Source of the DNA: Fredinandcohnia aciditolerans
GTDB lineage: Bacteria; Bacillota; Bacilli; Bacillales; Bacillaceae_L
Assembly: GCA_003640645.1 (NCBI GenBank)
Contig: QGHH01000005.1
Span: 62,001 to 126,000, forward strand
Direction of reading: 5' to 3'
Length of the DNA: 64,000 nucleotides
A program made the translations under genes and the position numbers. Under the pieces are notes generated by a model. That model did not search any database. It saw nothing but the letters and a program-made list of their open reading frames with translations, and was not told the origin of the DNA. Below, piece after piece: positions 1 through 8,511 of this stretch. How positions within the stretch are numbered: position 1 is the stretch's first letter; each line of letters starts with the position of its first letter.

Positions 1-453
1 GGGATGGGGGATGTGCTTTCACTCATCGAAAAAGCGCAAGCTTCCGTTGATGAAGATAAAGCAAAAGAGCTAGAAAAGAAATTTAAGTCAATGTCCTTTA
101 CATTTGACGATTTCCTCGAACAGTTAGCACAGGTGCGTAAAATGGGTCCTCTTGATGAGGTTCTTGGTATGCTCCCAGGCGCTAACAAAATGAAGGGGTT
201 GAAGAATGTTCAGGTTGATGATAAACAAATCGGTCATGTCGAGGCAATCATCCGTTCTATGACAAAGGCTGAGAGAGAACAACCTGAGATTATCAATTCA
301 AGTCGTAAAAAGCGAATTGCAAAAGGTAGCGGTCGAACTGTTCAAGAGGTAAACCGTCTCTTAAAGCAATTTGAAGACATGAAGAAAATGATGAAACAAA
401 TGACAAACATGACAAAAGGTAAGAAAAAAGGATTTAAATTTCCTTTTATGTAA
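1..453 (+). CDS. ffh: Signal recognition particle protein Ffh, C-terminal part (5' end outside window)
   Basis: The frame is open from base 1, so the gene is cut by the window edge; only about 150 C-terminal residues are present. They form the linker and the methionine-rich M domain that binds 4.5S/scRNA and signal peptides: the DDFLEQLAQVRKMGPL region, the SRKKRIAKGSG RNA-binding motif, and a tail rich in Met and Lys (MKKMMKQMTNMTKGKK). The protein targets nascent membrane and secreted proteins to FtsY and SecYEG. The GTPase domain lies upstream and is not visible. ffh followed by rpsP is the usual Bacillus order. Identification is firm. Confidence 0.96.
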   Translation, partial: GMGDVLSLIEKAQASVDEDKAKELEKKFKSMSFTFDDFLEQLAQVRKMGPLDEVLGMLPGANKMKGLKNVQVDDKQIGHVEAIIRSMTKAEREQPEIINSSRKKRIAKGSGRTVQEVNRLLKQFEDMKKMMKQMTNMTKGKKKGFKFPFM

Positions 454-524
454 GAAAAAAAGAAAGAAAAGGCACAGCTTTTTCTTGAAAAAATGTAGTA
501 ATAATAACCATTTCATTGATGTAA

Positions 525-874
<350 letters not shown>

Positions 875-875
<1 letters not shown>

Positions 876-1120
876 TGGGTAACATACAGATGAAAGAGTT
901 AATTAAAACAATCGTACAGCCACTGGTTGATCATCCTGAAGAAGTCAATGTCACTGAAGACTCAGACGACCGTAATATCACTTATTTGCTAAGCGTGAAT
1001 AAAGAAGATATGGGTAAAGTTATCGGGAAACAAGGCCGTGTTATTAAGGCGATTAGAACTGTTGTCTATGCAGCAGGAACAGGACATAATAAACGAATTC
1101 ATCTAGAAATTAACGAATAA
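875..1120 (+). CDS. khpA: KH-domain RNA-binding protein KhpA (YlqC)
   Basis: A small single KH-domain protein of 81 residues. The GKVIGKQGRVIKAIR segment is the KH GXXG loop that contacts single-stranded RNA, and a final strand (KRIHLEINE) closes the fold. In Firmicutes KhpA pairs with KhpB/Jag and affects cell elongation and sRNA binding. The ATG at 875 overlaps the rpsP stop; a second ATG at 890 (MKELIKTIV) would give 76 residues and may be the true start, since neither has a strong ribosome binding site. It is followed directly by a hairpin repeat and a terminator. Confidence 0.93.
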
Positions 1121-1124
1121 AATG

Positions 1125-1239
1125 AAAAGTGTAGGCGGCTCGATCAGAAACGAGAAATCTGGAGACTCCGACGTAGAAGCGTTTTTGTTTCTGCTTAAGG
1201 AGTTGAAGATTCTCGAGTTTCTAGCCGCTGGAACTAGAC
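1125..1239. repeat. Hairpin-forming dispersed repeat, family B, copy 1
   Basis: A non-coding stretch just after khpA that folds on itself. GCGGCT (1135-1140) pairs with AGCCGC (1223-1228), and AGAAACGAGAAATCT (1146-1160) is roughly complementary to the AGATTCTCGAGTTTCT region (1208-1223). A second copy with the same core words (GAAACGAGAAATCTGGA, ACTCCGAC, TTCTCGAG, CTAGACA-like end) lies at 53814-53929 upstream of polC. It resembles the small palindromic intergenic repeats of Bacillus genomes. Function is unknown. Confidence 0.75.
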
Positions 1240-1250
1240 CAAACAAGGAA

Positions 1251-1279
1251 AAGGGAGAGGGCAACCTCCCCCTTTTTTC
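1251..1279 (+). terminator. Rho-independent terminator after khpA
   Basis: The stem GGGAGAGG / CCTCCCCC, with one mismatch, closes a GCAA loop and is followed by six Ts. It ends the rpsP-khpA transcript and sits immediately after the family B hairpin repeat. Confidence 0.75.
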
Positions 1280-1287
1280 TATAAGAG

Positions 1288-1570
1288 GATGTTCAAAAAG
1301 TCCGATGAAAATGACGCATTTAATTTCTGTGAATATTACTCCTAGAAGATCATAAATAACTAGGGACATGCGCTTGCGTCTACTAGTATATACTAGAAGT
1401 CAATTCCTCAGCGCAAGGCTGCAATGTTGTTAACCTAAGCAGTTGCCTCGCTCCGGTACTCAAAGCTGCGCCGCCTTGAACTTTCGACGTACAGGACGTA
1501 CTAGTGTGGACAAGACATGAGGACGTGGCGTTTTGTCGACCCAGTCCTTTTCATCCTCCTTTTGAACACT
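1288..1570 (+). repeat. Dispersed element with terminal inverted repeats, family D, copy 1
   Basis: The left end (TGTTCAAAAAGTCCGATG... from 1290) and the reverse complement of the right end (ending at 1568, TGTTCAAAAGGAGGATG...) match over about 25 bp. The interior shares CTCCGGTACTCAAAGCTGCG and CCGCCTTGAACTTTCGACG with copies at 51814-52018 and 58641-58790. There is no plausible coding region. It ends 16 bp before the ribosome binding site of ylqD. At about 280 bp it is the longest of the three copies. It looks like a non-autonomous mobile or REP/MITE-like element; that class is inferred. Confidence 0.75.
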
Positions 1571-1599
1571 TATATAAATTTTATGAGGGTTGTGTGCAC

Positions 1600-1986
1600 G
1601 TGAAAATCATCCAAACAGTTGAAGTTAAACAAATTTTAACAGATAATAGCAAAGCAAAGCTCATCGATTCATTACAAGCCGATAAAGATCAACTACTTAA
1701 AGAATGCGAGCAGCTCAAGTTTGAACTAAAAAAAATGGAAAAGCTTAAGAAATTTGATTCTGCAAAAATTAACCTTTATTTCACCAATGAAATTAACCTT
1801 AGGCAAGAAAAAATCAAACAATTTGAGTTTCAAATCGAACAAATACATATGCTACCCATAGGCAGTGAAATAAAGGAAAAAGAAGTACAATCAATTATTG
1901 ATATAAATGTAGGGGATAACTGGGATGAAGTAACAACTGCACGAACAATTATAATTAAAGAAGGTATAGTTGAAGAAATTCGTTAG
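1600..1986 (+). CDS. ylqD: YlqD family protein (function unknown)
   Basis: A 128-residue protein of the Bacillus YlqD family, found between khpA and rimM. It is highly charged and largely helical, with a probable coiled coil at about residues 15-90 (repeated Lys/Glu/Leu such as LKKMEKLKKFD), then a small beta-rich C-terminal part ending IIIKEGIVEEIR. The GTG start at 1600 has GAGGG at 1585-1589; the frame stays open to 1504, but those codons belong to the upstream repeat element. No biochemical role is established; its place among ribosome-maturation genes is the only clue. Confidence 0.85.
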   Translation: MKIIQTVEVKQILTDNSKAKLIDSLQADKDQLLKECEQLKFELKKMEKLKKFDSAKINLYFTNEINLRQEKIKQFEFQIEQIHMLPIGSEIKEKEVQSIIDINVGDNWDEVTTARTIIIKEGIVEEIR

Positions 1987-1997
1987 AGGTGAAATAA

Positions 1998-2510
1998 ATG
2001 GACAAGTGGTATAACGTCGGAAAAATTGTAAATACACATGGAATCAAAGGTGAGGTTCGCATTATCTCTAGAACAGATTTCCCTGAAGAACGTTATAAGG
2101 TTGGAAATACATTACATATCTTTATAGCAGATAAAGAACCTTTAGAGGTAAAAGTCCAATCACACCGTACTCATAAAAACTTTGATTTAGTTACTTTTGA
2201 AGGTTATGACAACGTTAATGATGTAGAACAATTTAAAGACTCCCTAGTAAAAGTACATGAAAGTCAACTTGGTGCATTAGAGGAAGGAGAATATTACTTC
2301 CACGAAATAATTGGCTGTACTGTTGTTACGGAGGAAGGCGAAGAATTAGGCCCTATTAAAGAAATATTAACACCAGGTGCGAATGATGTGTGGGTTGTAA
2401 AAGGTGCAAAGGGTAAGGAAATTTTGATTCCGTTTATTGATGATATCGTGAAAGAAATTGATATTGATGAAAAAAGAATCACCATTCACCTCATGGAAGG
2501 ATTAATCTAA
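1998..2510 (+). CDS. rimM: 16S rRNA processing / 30S maturation factor RimM
   Basis: A 170-residue protein with two beta-barrel parts. The N-terminal RimM domain starts with [18 protein letters not shown], and the C-terminal PRC-barrel-like half includes [13 protein letters not shown] and [16 protein letters not shown]. RimM binds S19 and assists 30S head assembly. The start is supported by AGAGGTGAAATA just upstream. It lies 11 bp after ylqD and 1 bp before trmD, the usual rimM-trmD-rplS arrangement. Confidence 0.97.
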   Translation: MDKWYNVGKIVNTHGIKGEVRIISRTDFPEERYKVGNTLHIFIADKEPLEVKVQSHRTHKNFDLVTFEGYDNVNDVEQFKDSLVKVHESQLGALEEGEYYFHEIIGCTVVTEEGEELGPIKEILTPGANDVWVVKGAKGKEILIPFIDDIVKEIDIDEKRITIHLMEGLI

Positions 2511-2511
2511 C

Positions 2512-3249
2512 ATGAAAATCGATATCTTAACCCTTTTCCCAAATATGTTTAATGGCGTACTGGGTGAATCCATTTTAAAAAAGGCACAAGAAAAAGAGAA
2601 GGTTTCGTTCAGGGTCGTAAACTTCCGTGAATATGCCGATAACAAACATCAAAAAGTTGACGACTATCCTTATGGTGGTGGAGCTGGAATGGTATTAATG
2701 CCGCAGCCCATCTTTGATGCCGTTGAAGATCTTACTAAACAAACGGAATCAAAACCTAAAGTTATACTTTTATGCCCACAGGGAGAGAGATTTACCCAAC
2801 AGAAAGCTGAACAATTGGCAAAGGAAGAGCATTTGATCTTTATTTGTGGCCACTATGAGGGCTACGATGAGCGGATTAGAGAAAATTTAAGTACGGAAGA
2901 AATTTCAATTGGTGATTTTGTTTTAACTGGCGGTGAACTTGCAGCAATGGTTATCTCAGATAGTGTTGTTCGACTTTTACCAGGAGTATTAGGTAATGAG
3001 GATTCACCAGTGCTTGATTCTCATAGTACGGGATTACTAGAACACCCTCATTATACAAGACCTGCAGATTTTAGAGGGATGACCGTACCTGATGTCCTTT
3101 TATCTGGAAATCATATGCATATTGAAGAATGGCGGGAAAAAGAATCACTTAGACGAACATATAAAAGAAGGCCAGATTTACTTGAAAGCTATCAACTTTC
3201 ACCTAAACAAGAAAAATGGTTAAAAGAAATTAAAATAGATGAAGAGTAA
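2512..3249 (+). CDS. trmD: tRNA (guanine-37-N1)-methyltransferase TrmD
   Basis: A 245-residue SPOUT-class methyltransferase that makes m1G37 in tRNA and so prevents +1 frameshifts. Visible motifs are the N-terminal [13 protein letters not shown], the [12 protein letters not shown] segment, and the trefoil-knot SAM site with [11 protein letters not shown] and [13 protein letters not shown]. The C-terminal tRNA-binding part includes RRPDLL. The length is normal for the family. It begins one base after the rimM stop, with GGAAGG about 11 bases upstream inside rimM, so translation is probably coupled. Confidence 0.98.
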   Translation: MKIDILTLFPNMFNGVLGESILKKAQEKEKVSFRVVNFREYADNKHQKVDDYPYGGGAGMVLMPQPIFDAVEDLTKQTESKPKVILLCPQGERFTQQKAEQLAKEEHLIFICGHYEGYDERIRENLSTEEISIGDFVLTGGELAAMVISDSVVRLLPGVLGNEDSPVLDSHSTGLLEHPHYTRPADFRGMTVPDVLLSGNHMHIEEWREKESLRRTYKRRPDLLESYQLSPKQEKWLKEIKIDEE

Positions 3250-3372
3250 CTATTGCAACGGTATCAGGATTATGGTAATATACTCTTTGTGACTTGGGCA
3301 ATTTGTCCTTGTCTTATTAAGATGTTCCGCTGCAATGAATGTATATTGGTAAGAGCATCTGTTGGAAGGAGT
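3250..3372 (+). promoter_or_regulatory. Ribosomal protein L19 leader-like RNA
   Basis: The trmD-rplS gap contains TTGCAACGG (3253-3261), complementary to CCGCTGCAA (3327-3335) with one mismatch. This forms a closing stem around a conserved-looking interior (GGATTATGG, TTGTGACTT). Firmicutes rplS genes are known to carry such a leader (the L19 leader family), proposed to mediate feedback by L19. Position and closing stem support the assignment; a covariance-model search was not possible here. Confidence 0.6.
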
Positions 3373-3382
3373 TGAAAAGACG

Positions 3383-3727
3383 ATGCAAAACATTATTGAA
3401 GAAATCACAAAAGAACAATTAAGAACTGACCTTCCTGTTTTCCGTCCTGGAGATACAGTACGTGTACACGTGAAAGTTATCGAGGGCAACCGTGAGCGTA
3501 TTCAGGTATATGAAGGTGTTGTGATTAAGCGTCGTGGTGGTGGAATTAGCGAAACTTTCACTGTTCGTAAGGTATCTTACGGAGTTGGTGTTGAACGTAC
3601 ATTCCCAGTGCATACACCAAAAATTGCGAAGCTTGAAGTAGTACGCCGTGGTAAAGTACGCCGTGCGAAATTATACTACTTACGCGAACTTCGTGGTAAA
3701 AAAGCACGTATTAAAGAAATTCGATAA
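3383..3727 (+). CDS. rplS: 50S ribosomal protein L19
   Basis: A 114-residue protein with the L19 hallmarks [41 protein letters not shown] and a basic C terminus ([14 protein letters not shown]). L19 sits at the interface of the 30S and 50S subunits. The start at 3383 (MQNIIEEIT) follows GGAAGGAG at 3364-3371; the frame extends to 3362 but without family support. A leader RNA precedes it and a strong terminator follows. Confidence 0.98.
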   Translation: MQNIIEEITKEQLRTDLPVFRPGDTVRVHVKVIEGNRERIQVYEGVVIKRRGGGISETFTVRKVSYGVGVERTFPVHTPKIAKLEVVRRGKVRRAKLYYLRELRGKKARIKEIR

Positions 3728-3735
3728 TAAACGAG

Positions 3736-3769
3736 AAAGGAGCTTGTATAAAATTAACAAGCTCCTTTT
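3736..3769 (+). terminator. Rho-independent terminator after rplS
   Basis: A perfect 12-bp stem, AAAGGAGCTTGT / ACAAGCTCCTTT, with a 9-nt loop, followed by a short T run. It closes the rimM-trmD-rplS unit. Confidence 0.85.
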
Positions 3770-3868
3770 ACATTTGTAGAAATTCTATTTATAATAGTAG
3801 GATAATACATACTCTATTCTTATATAAAAAGCTATATGGTAGATGAGAAAAGAACAGGTGGAGGATCA

Positions 3869-4405
3869 ATGATGGCCAAACAAAAAAATGAACTTTGGGA
3901 ATGGATTAAAGCTCTAGCCATTGCTGTCATATTAGCAGCAGTAATCCGTTATTTTTTCTTTGCACCGATTGTAGTAGATGGGCTTTCAATGATGCCAACC
4001 TTACATCACCAAGACCGTATGATTGTTAATAAGATTGGTTATAAGGTGGGTAAACCAGACCGTTTTGACATCGTAGTCTTCCATGCAACAGTCGAAAAAG
4101 ATTACATTAAGCGGATAATAGGATTACCTGGTGATCGAATTGAATATAAAAACGATATCCTCTACATTAATGATAAACCGTACGAAGAACCCTATCTTGA
4201 TGAATATAAGAAAAACCTAATTGATGGCCCACTTACAGATCCATTTATTTTAGAAGAAGTGCCAGAAGGTCACCTGTTTGTCATGGGGGACAATCGCCGC
4301 TACAGTAAGGACTCGCGCCATATCGGCCCAGTCCCAATCAGCGAAGTTCTAGGTCAAACAAGCCTAATCTACTGGCCACTTTCTGATTTTGGTATTGTAA
4401 AATAA
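3869..4405 (+). CDS. Type I signal peptidase (SipS/LepB family)
   Basis: A 178-residue membrane-anchored serine protease that removes signal peptides on the outer face of the membrane. There is one N-terminal membrane segment (about residues 13-31). The nucleophile is in GLSMMPT (Ser40), the general base in KRIIGLPGD (Lys81), and the later boxes are GHLFVMGDNR and SKDSRHIGPV. The start at 3869 (or the adjacent ATG at 3872) follows GGTGGAGG at 3857-3864. B. subtilis has several paralogues (SipS-SipW), so I give no specific symbol. It sits between rplS and rbgA, as in many bacilli. Confidence 0.95.
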   Translation: MMAKQKNELWEWIKALAIAVILAAVIRYFFFAPIVVDGLSMMPTLHHQDRMIVNKIGYKVGKPDRFDIVVFHATVEKDYIKRIIGLPGDRIEYKNDILYINDKPYEEPYLDEYKKNLIDGPLTDPFILEEVPEGHLFVMGDNRRYSKDSRHIGPVPISEVLGQTSLIYWPLSDFGIVK

Positions 4406-4453
4406 AAAACAAGACAACTTACACAAAATAAACCATATAAGTTGGTGAAGATA

Positions 4454-5296
4454 TTGACAATTCAATGGTTTCCAGGCCATATGGCAAAAGCGAGAAGACA
4501 GGTCACAGAAAAACTCTCTCTCATTGATATTGTATTCGAACTTGTTGATGCTAGGATTCCTGCATCATCCCGAAACCCAATGATAGATGAAATCATAAAA
4601 AATAAACCAAGACTTCTTCTTTTGAATAAAGCAGACATGGCCGATCCAAAAGTAACAAAAGAATGGATTTCATATTATAAAGAAAACGGTGTACATGCCC
4701 TCGCTATTAATTCACAAGAAGGTAATGGCATGAAACAGATCGTTAGTGAAGCAAAGGTAATTTTAAAAGAGAAATTCGATAAAATGGCTGCAAAAGGGAT
4801 TCGGCCACGAGCAATACGAGCATTAATTGTTGGGATTCCGAATGTCGGTAAATCGACATTAATTAATCGCTTAGCAAAGAAAAATATTGCACAAACGGGT
4901 GACCGTCCTGGGATTACGAAAGCTCAACAATGGATCAAGGTTGGTAAAGAGCTAGAGCTCCTTGATACGCCTGGAATTCTTTGGCCTAAATTCGAGGATC
5001 AAGAAGTGGGTCTAAAATTAGCAACAACTGGAGCTATTAAAGACACAATTCTAAATCTGCAGGATATTGCTGTGTATGCACTTAGATTTTTAGAAGAAAA
5101 TTATCCTGAGAATTTAAAAGACCGTTTTGGTCTTGAAGAAATTCCTGATGATATCGTATTGCTATTTGATGAAATTGCCAAACGTCGTGGTAGCATGATG
5201 TCTGGTGGATTTGTAGACTATGATAAAACAGCAGAATTAATTATTCGAGAAATTCGAACTGAAAAATTAGGCAGGCTAACATTTGAGAAACCTTAA
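4454..5296 (+). CDS. rbgA: Ribosome biogenesis GTPase RbgA (YlqF)
   Basis: A circularly permuted GTPase of 280 residues needed for late 50S assembly (L16 incorporation). The G4 motif NKAD (about residue 57) precedes the G1 motif [14 protein letters not shown], then the G2/G3 region with DRPGIT and LDTPG, which is the permuted order. The family starts [14 protein letters not shown], which puts the start at the TTG at 4454 with GGTGAAG just upstream; the frame continues to 4442. The C-terminal helical domain has the conserved LMSGG-like stretch ([13 protein letters not shown]). Confidence 0.96.
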   Translation: MTIQWFPGHMAKARRQVTEKLSLIDIVFELVDARIPASSRNPMIDEIIKNKPRLLLLNKADMADPKVTKEWISYYKENGVHALAINSQEGNGMKQIVSEAKVILKEKFDKMAAKGIRPRAIRALIVGIPNVGKSTLINRLAKKNIAQTGDRPGITKAQQWIKVGKELELLDTPGILWPKFEDQEVGLKLATTGAIKDTILNLQDIAVYALRFLEENYPENLKDRFGLEEIPDDIVLLFDEIAKRRGSMMSGGFVDYDKTAELIIREIRTEKLGRLTFEKP

Positions 5297-5328
5297 GGTT
5301 CGCTTTATAGCGAGCCTTCATTTTTTTT
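5295..5328 (+). terminator. Rho-independent terminator after rbgA
   Basis: A 10-bp stem, AAGGTTCGCT / AGCGAGCCTT (one G-T pair), with a TTAT loop and a run of eight Ts. It begins on the last bases of rbgA. Confidence 0.9.
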
Positions 5329-5379
5329 CGTAAATGACGATATTACTTACATGAAGCATTAGAAATTGAAGGTGAAAAA

Positions 5380-6156
5380 ATGTCACAATTGACAATCAAA
5401 GAGATCGAAAATCAACTAGCCATGATACATAATGAACAGGATCAGTTTTTAAAGGACTGTGAAAATGATTCTCGCAAAGGGGTTCAAGTTCTTTTGCAAC
5501 GATGGAGAAAGAAAAAAGCTGAAGAAAAGGCCTTAGAGCAACAATTTAAAGAAATGACCCAATATGAGCAAGGCCTTTATAATATGGGGTATCGTTTTAT
5601 AGCGGGAGTCGATGAGGTCGGTCGTGGTCCATTGGCAGGCCCAGTAGTTGCGGCTGCTGTCATTTTACCTCAAGATGCCTTTTTACCGGGCCTAAATGAT
5701 TCAAAAAAACTATCTGAACAAAAACGAGAAGAATTGTTTCAACAAATAACAGAATGCGCGATTTCTATCGGTATCGGGATCATACCGGCAGAAGTTATTG
5801 ATGAAGTAAATATTTATCAAGCAACAAAGCAAGCAATGAAAAAAGCACTTACGGGTCTTTCTGAAAAACCTGATCATCTATTAGTTGACGCAATGGAAAT
5901 ACCAATCGATATCCCTCAAACTTCGATCATTAAAGGAGATTCAAAAAGTGTTACGATAGCAGCGAGCTCAATTATTGCAAAAGTGACTAGAGACCGTTTA
6001 ATGGTCCGCCTAGGTCATGAATATCCTCAATACGGGTTCGAAAAGCATATGGGATATGGTACAGCATATCATCTTGATGCGCTTAAAAAATACGGCGTTA
6101 CAAGCGAACACCGACGTTCATATGCTCCAATTCGACAGATAATAGAGGTAAAATGA
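5380..6156 (+). CDS. rnhB: Ribonuclease HII
   Basis: A 258-residue RNase HII that removes ribonucleotides and RNA of RNA-DNA hybrids. The catalytic [15 protein letters not shown] motif holds Asp78 and Glu79, with further acidic residues in LNDSKKLSE and LLVDAM; the substrate-binding end has [11 protein letters not shown]. An N-terminal extension of about 70 residues ([10 protein letters not shown] region) is typical of Bacillus RnhB. Its stop overlaps the start of the next gene (ATGATG/TGA), so the three genes from here to 7039 are coupled. Confidence 0.97.
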   Translation: MSQLTIKEIENQLAMIHNEQDQFLKDCENDSRKGVQVLLQRWRKKKAEEKALEQQFKEMTQYEQGLYNMGYRFIAGVDEVGRGPLAGPVVAAAVILPQDAFLPGLNDSKKLSEQKREELFQQITECAISIGIGIIPAEVIDEVNIYQATKQAMKKALTGLSEKPDHLLVDAMEIPIDIPQTSIIKGDSKSVTIAASSIIAKVTRDRLMVRLGHEYPQYGFEKHMGYGTAYHLDALKKYGVTSEHRRSYAPIRQIIEVK

Positions 6157-6752
6157 TGATCCCAATTCATTTAATACAATCAATATTTAAAAGTGGAGCT
6201 GTACAAAAGCTTCACTTTCTTTCAAATGCAAGTCAGGGAGAAGAAAAAACACAAATTTCTTCCACCAACCTATCGAGGTTATTATCGGCAAATACAAGTG
6301 AAATCTCTAAAAATGCATTCCAACAAAATTCCTTACATCAACAGGACACTGTTGACCTAACGTCTAAGGACTCTAGTCAATTTCTTCAACATCAATATAC
6401 TTTTCAAACTCAAGATAATAAGAACGTTTCACTTTGGATGTCTGGAAGGAAGAAAAATGGGGAAATTGACTCTGATTTTTGTCGTCTACTCTTTTCGATA
6501 GAGCTCAAAAATTTAAATGAAGTAGTCATTGATGTTAAGGTTCAAAATCGTATTTTATCAATAGCCATCCTTAATCAATCAGAAGAAATCGAGTCTTTGA
6601 TTAGTGATTTGAAATCTACCCTCCAAACGAATTTAGTAACATTAGGGTACCAGCTTTCATCTATAAAGATAAGTAACACATTAGAGAGGGACAACGTGAT
6701 TGGTCAAATCGACTCAACTCAAGTTCATGAAAGAGTAGATCTAAAAATATGA
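6153..6752 (+). CDS. ylqG: YlqG-like protein with FliK-type C-terminal domain
   Basis: A 199-residue protein with a poorly conserved Ser/Gln/Asn-rich N-terminal half. The compact C-terminal part (about residues 110-180) has the pattern of a FliK hook-length-control C domain: [19 protein letters not shown], then [19 protein letters not shown] and a final [11 protein letters not shown] strand. It aligns by eye with the C domain of the fliK product in this window (LLINLYPEHLGSLRIEIL, then KELVESQLTNLKHSF). It occupies the place of ylqG in B. subtilis, where I recall a much longer protein. Start and stop overlap both neighbours. The export-switch role is inferred. Confidence 0.65.
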   Translation: MMIPIHLIQSIFKSGAVQKLHFLSNASQGEEKTQISSTNLSRLLSANTSEISKNAFQQNSLHQQDTVDLTSKDSSQFLQHQYTFQTQDNKNVSLWMSGRKKNGEIDSDFCRLLFSIELKNLNEVVIDVKVQNRILSIAILNQSEEIESLISDLKSTLQTNLVTLGYQLSSIKISNTLERDNVIGQIDSTQVHERVDLKI

Positions 6753-7039
6753 AAAAAGTACAAAAGAACAAAGCGAAAATGGCTGTTGCTTTGTCTTATA
6801 ACAATAAAATAGACTCTGAGCCTAAGGTAATTGCAAAAGGTAGCGGGCATGTAGCCGAAAATATAATTGAACAGGCAAAAGAACATGAAGTTCCAATACA
6901 AGAGGATACAGCCTTAGTAGAGTTGTTAGGGGAACTTAGAATAAATGAGGGGATTCCTGAAGATTTATATCAAGTTATTGCAGAAATTTTTGCTTTTGTT
7001 TATCAAATAGATAAGAATCTTGAAGAATCTAAAAAATAG
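6749..7039 (+). CDS. ylqH: FlhB C-terminal-domain homologue (YlqH/FlhX)
   Basis: A 96-residue protein matching only the cytoplasmic C-terminal domain of FlhB/YscU export-switch proteins. AVALSYNNKIDSEPKVIAKG corresponds to AIALKYDESKMDAPFVVAKG in the flhB product here, and GIPEDLYQVIAEIFAFVYQ to AIPEEYFKAVAEILAYVYR. The membrane part and the NPTH self-cleavage motif are missing, so it resembles the already cleaved FlhB fragment. In other bacteria such proteins (FlhX) can partly replace that fragment. It is coupled to ylqG by an ATGA overlap. Confidence 0.88.
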   Translation: MKKVQKNKAKMAVALSYNNKIDSEPKVIAKGSGHVAENIIEQAKEHEVPIQEDTALVELLGELRINEGIPEDLYQVIAEIFAFVYQIDKNLEESKK

Positions 7040-7100
7040 TTTCCTGGTATAGTAAATTAGTCATTATTTGCAGAAAAATGAACAAATTCCTGCGAAATGG

Positions 7101-7129
7101 TAGACAAGTAGTTAATTCAGTTATAAAAT
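7101..7129 (+). promoter_or_regulatory. Candidate sigma-A promoter and cre-like site for sucCD
   Basis: TAGACA (7101-7106) and TAAAAT (7124-7129) are 17 bp apart. TGAAAGCGCAGTCT (7129-7142), starting on the last base of the -10 box, matches the catabolite-responsive element consensus except at two constrained positions, and would block initiation if bound by CcpA. A second -10-like TATAAT lies at 7270-7275 but has no good -35. The 294-bp gap from 7040 to 7333 holds nothing else apart from the hairpin at 7159-7200. Confidence 0.45.
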
Positions 7130-7158
7130 GAAAGCGCAGTCTAATTTTGTCGAGTTAA

Positions 7159-7200
7159 CATCATAAAGATTATGGAAAAAAATCCTATCTCAGTATGATG
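7159..7200 (+). other. Hairpin in the sucC leader
   Basis: CATCATA (7159-7165) pairs perfectly with TATGATG (7194-7200). Inside, GATTATGG can pair with CCTATC around an A/T-rich loop. No U tract follows, so it is unlikely to be a simple terminator. It would lie about 20 nt into a transcript from the promoter at 7101-7129. Confidence 0.45.
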
Positions 7201-7333
7201 TAAATTTCTATGCAACTAAGATTTTTCCGAAAAATTATAATTGTCATAGAAAGATTAAAAAAGAAAATGTATAATAACATTTGGACTGACAAAAAAATTC
7301 TTTGCTTTTATACATAAGAATGGAGGATGGGAA

Positions 7334-8494
7334 ATGAATATCCATGAGTATCAAGGAAAAGAGATCCTCAGAAAATATGGGGTAGCTGTTCCAAATGGTA
7401 AGGTTGCTTTCACGGTTGATGAGGCTGTTGAAGCTGCAAAAGAACTTGGTTCCCAAGTTTGTGTTGTTAAAGCACAAATTCACGCAGGGGGTCGTGGAAA
7501 AGCGGGTGGAGTTAAAGTAGCGAAAAACCTAGATGAGGTTCGTACATATGCTAATGAAATCCTAGGTAAAACGCTTGTAACACACCAAACAGGACCAGAA
7601 GGTAAAGAAGTAAAACGTCTTCTAATTGAAGAAGGCTGCGATATTAAAAAAGAGTACTATGTTGGACTAGTACTTGATCGTGCTACTTCTCGAGTGGTTT
7701 TAATGGCATCTGAAGAAGGTGGAACAGAAATCGAAGAGGTTGCTGAAAAAACACCTGAAAAGATTTTCAAAGAAGAAATCGATCCAGTAGTTGGATTATT
7801 GCCATTCCAAGCTCGTCGAATTGCTTTTAACATTAACATTCCAAAAGAATTAGTGAATCAAGCTGTTAAATTCATGACTGCTTTATACACTGCATTCGTT
7901 GAAAAAGATTGTTCAATTGCTGAAATTAACCCATTAGTTGTAACAGGCGATGGTAAAGTTATGGCACTTGATGCAAAATTAAATTTTGATTCTAACGCAT
8001 TATACCGTCAAAAGGACGTGCTTGAATACCGTGATTTAGACGAAGAAGATGCAAAAGAAATTGAAGCATCTAAATATGATTTAAGCTATATTTCACTTGA
8101 TGGAAACATCGGATGTATGGTAAACGGTGCAGGTCTTGCTATGTCTACGATGGATATTATTAAGCACTATGGTGGCGATCCTGCGAACTTCCTTGATGTT
8201 GGAGGCGGTGCAACTGCAGAGAAAGTTACTGAAGCATTCAAAATCATTCTATCTGATGAAAACGTTAAAGGTATCTTCGTAAATATCTTTGGTGGAATTA
8301 TGAAGTGTGATGTAATCGCAGAAGGTGTTGTAACTGCAACGAAAGAAGTAGGCTTGGAAATTCCTCTAGTAGTACGTCTTGAAGGAACAAACGTAGATTT
8401 AGGTAAAAAGATCTTACAAGAATCTGGTCTGAACATTACAGCTGCTGAATCAATGGCAGACGGCGCACAAAAAATCGTATCACTAGTAGGATAG
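7334..8494 (+). CDS. sucC: Succinyl-CoA synthetase (ADP-forming) beta subunit
   Basis: A 386-residue subunit that binds nucleotide through an ATP-grasp fold and, with SucD, interconverts succinyl-CoA and succinate with substrate-level phosphorylation in the citric acid cycle. Visible are [16 protein letters not shown], the glycine-rich [13 protein letters not shown], the acidic metal site [11 protein letters not shown], and the C-terminal [12 protein letters not shown] and [11 protein letters not shown] of the carboxylate-binding half. The ATG follows GAATGGAGGATGGGAA. sucD starts 17 bp downstream. Confidence 0.98.
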   Translation: MNIHEYQGKEILRKYGVAVPNGKVAFTVDEAVEAAKELGSQVCVVKAQIHAGGRGKAGGVKVAKNLDEVRTYANEILGKTLVTHQTGPEGKEVKRLLIEEGCDIKKEYYVGLVLDRATSRVVLMASEEGGTEIEEVAEKTPEKIFKEEIDPVVGLLPFQARRIAFNINIPKELVNQAVKFMTALYTAFVEKDCSIAEINPLVVTGDGKVMALDAKLNFDSNALYRQKDVLEYRDLDEEDAKEIEASKYDLSYISLDGNIGCMVNGAGLAMSTMDIIKHYGGDPANFLDVGGGATAEKVTEAFKIILSDENVKGIFVNIFGGIMKCDVIAEGVVTATKEVGLEIPLVVRLEGTNVDLGKKILQESGLNITAAESMADGAQKIVSLVG

Positions 8495-8511
8495 AAAGGC
8501 AGGGGACAAAC

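Noticed and set aside
1504-1599. Upstream extension of the ylqD reading frame by 32 codons
   Set aside because: These codons lie in the right end of the family D repeat; the family length and the GAGGG at 1585 place the start at 1600.
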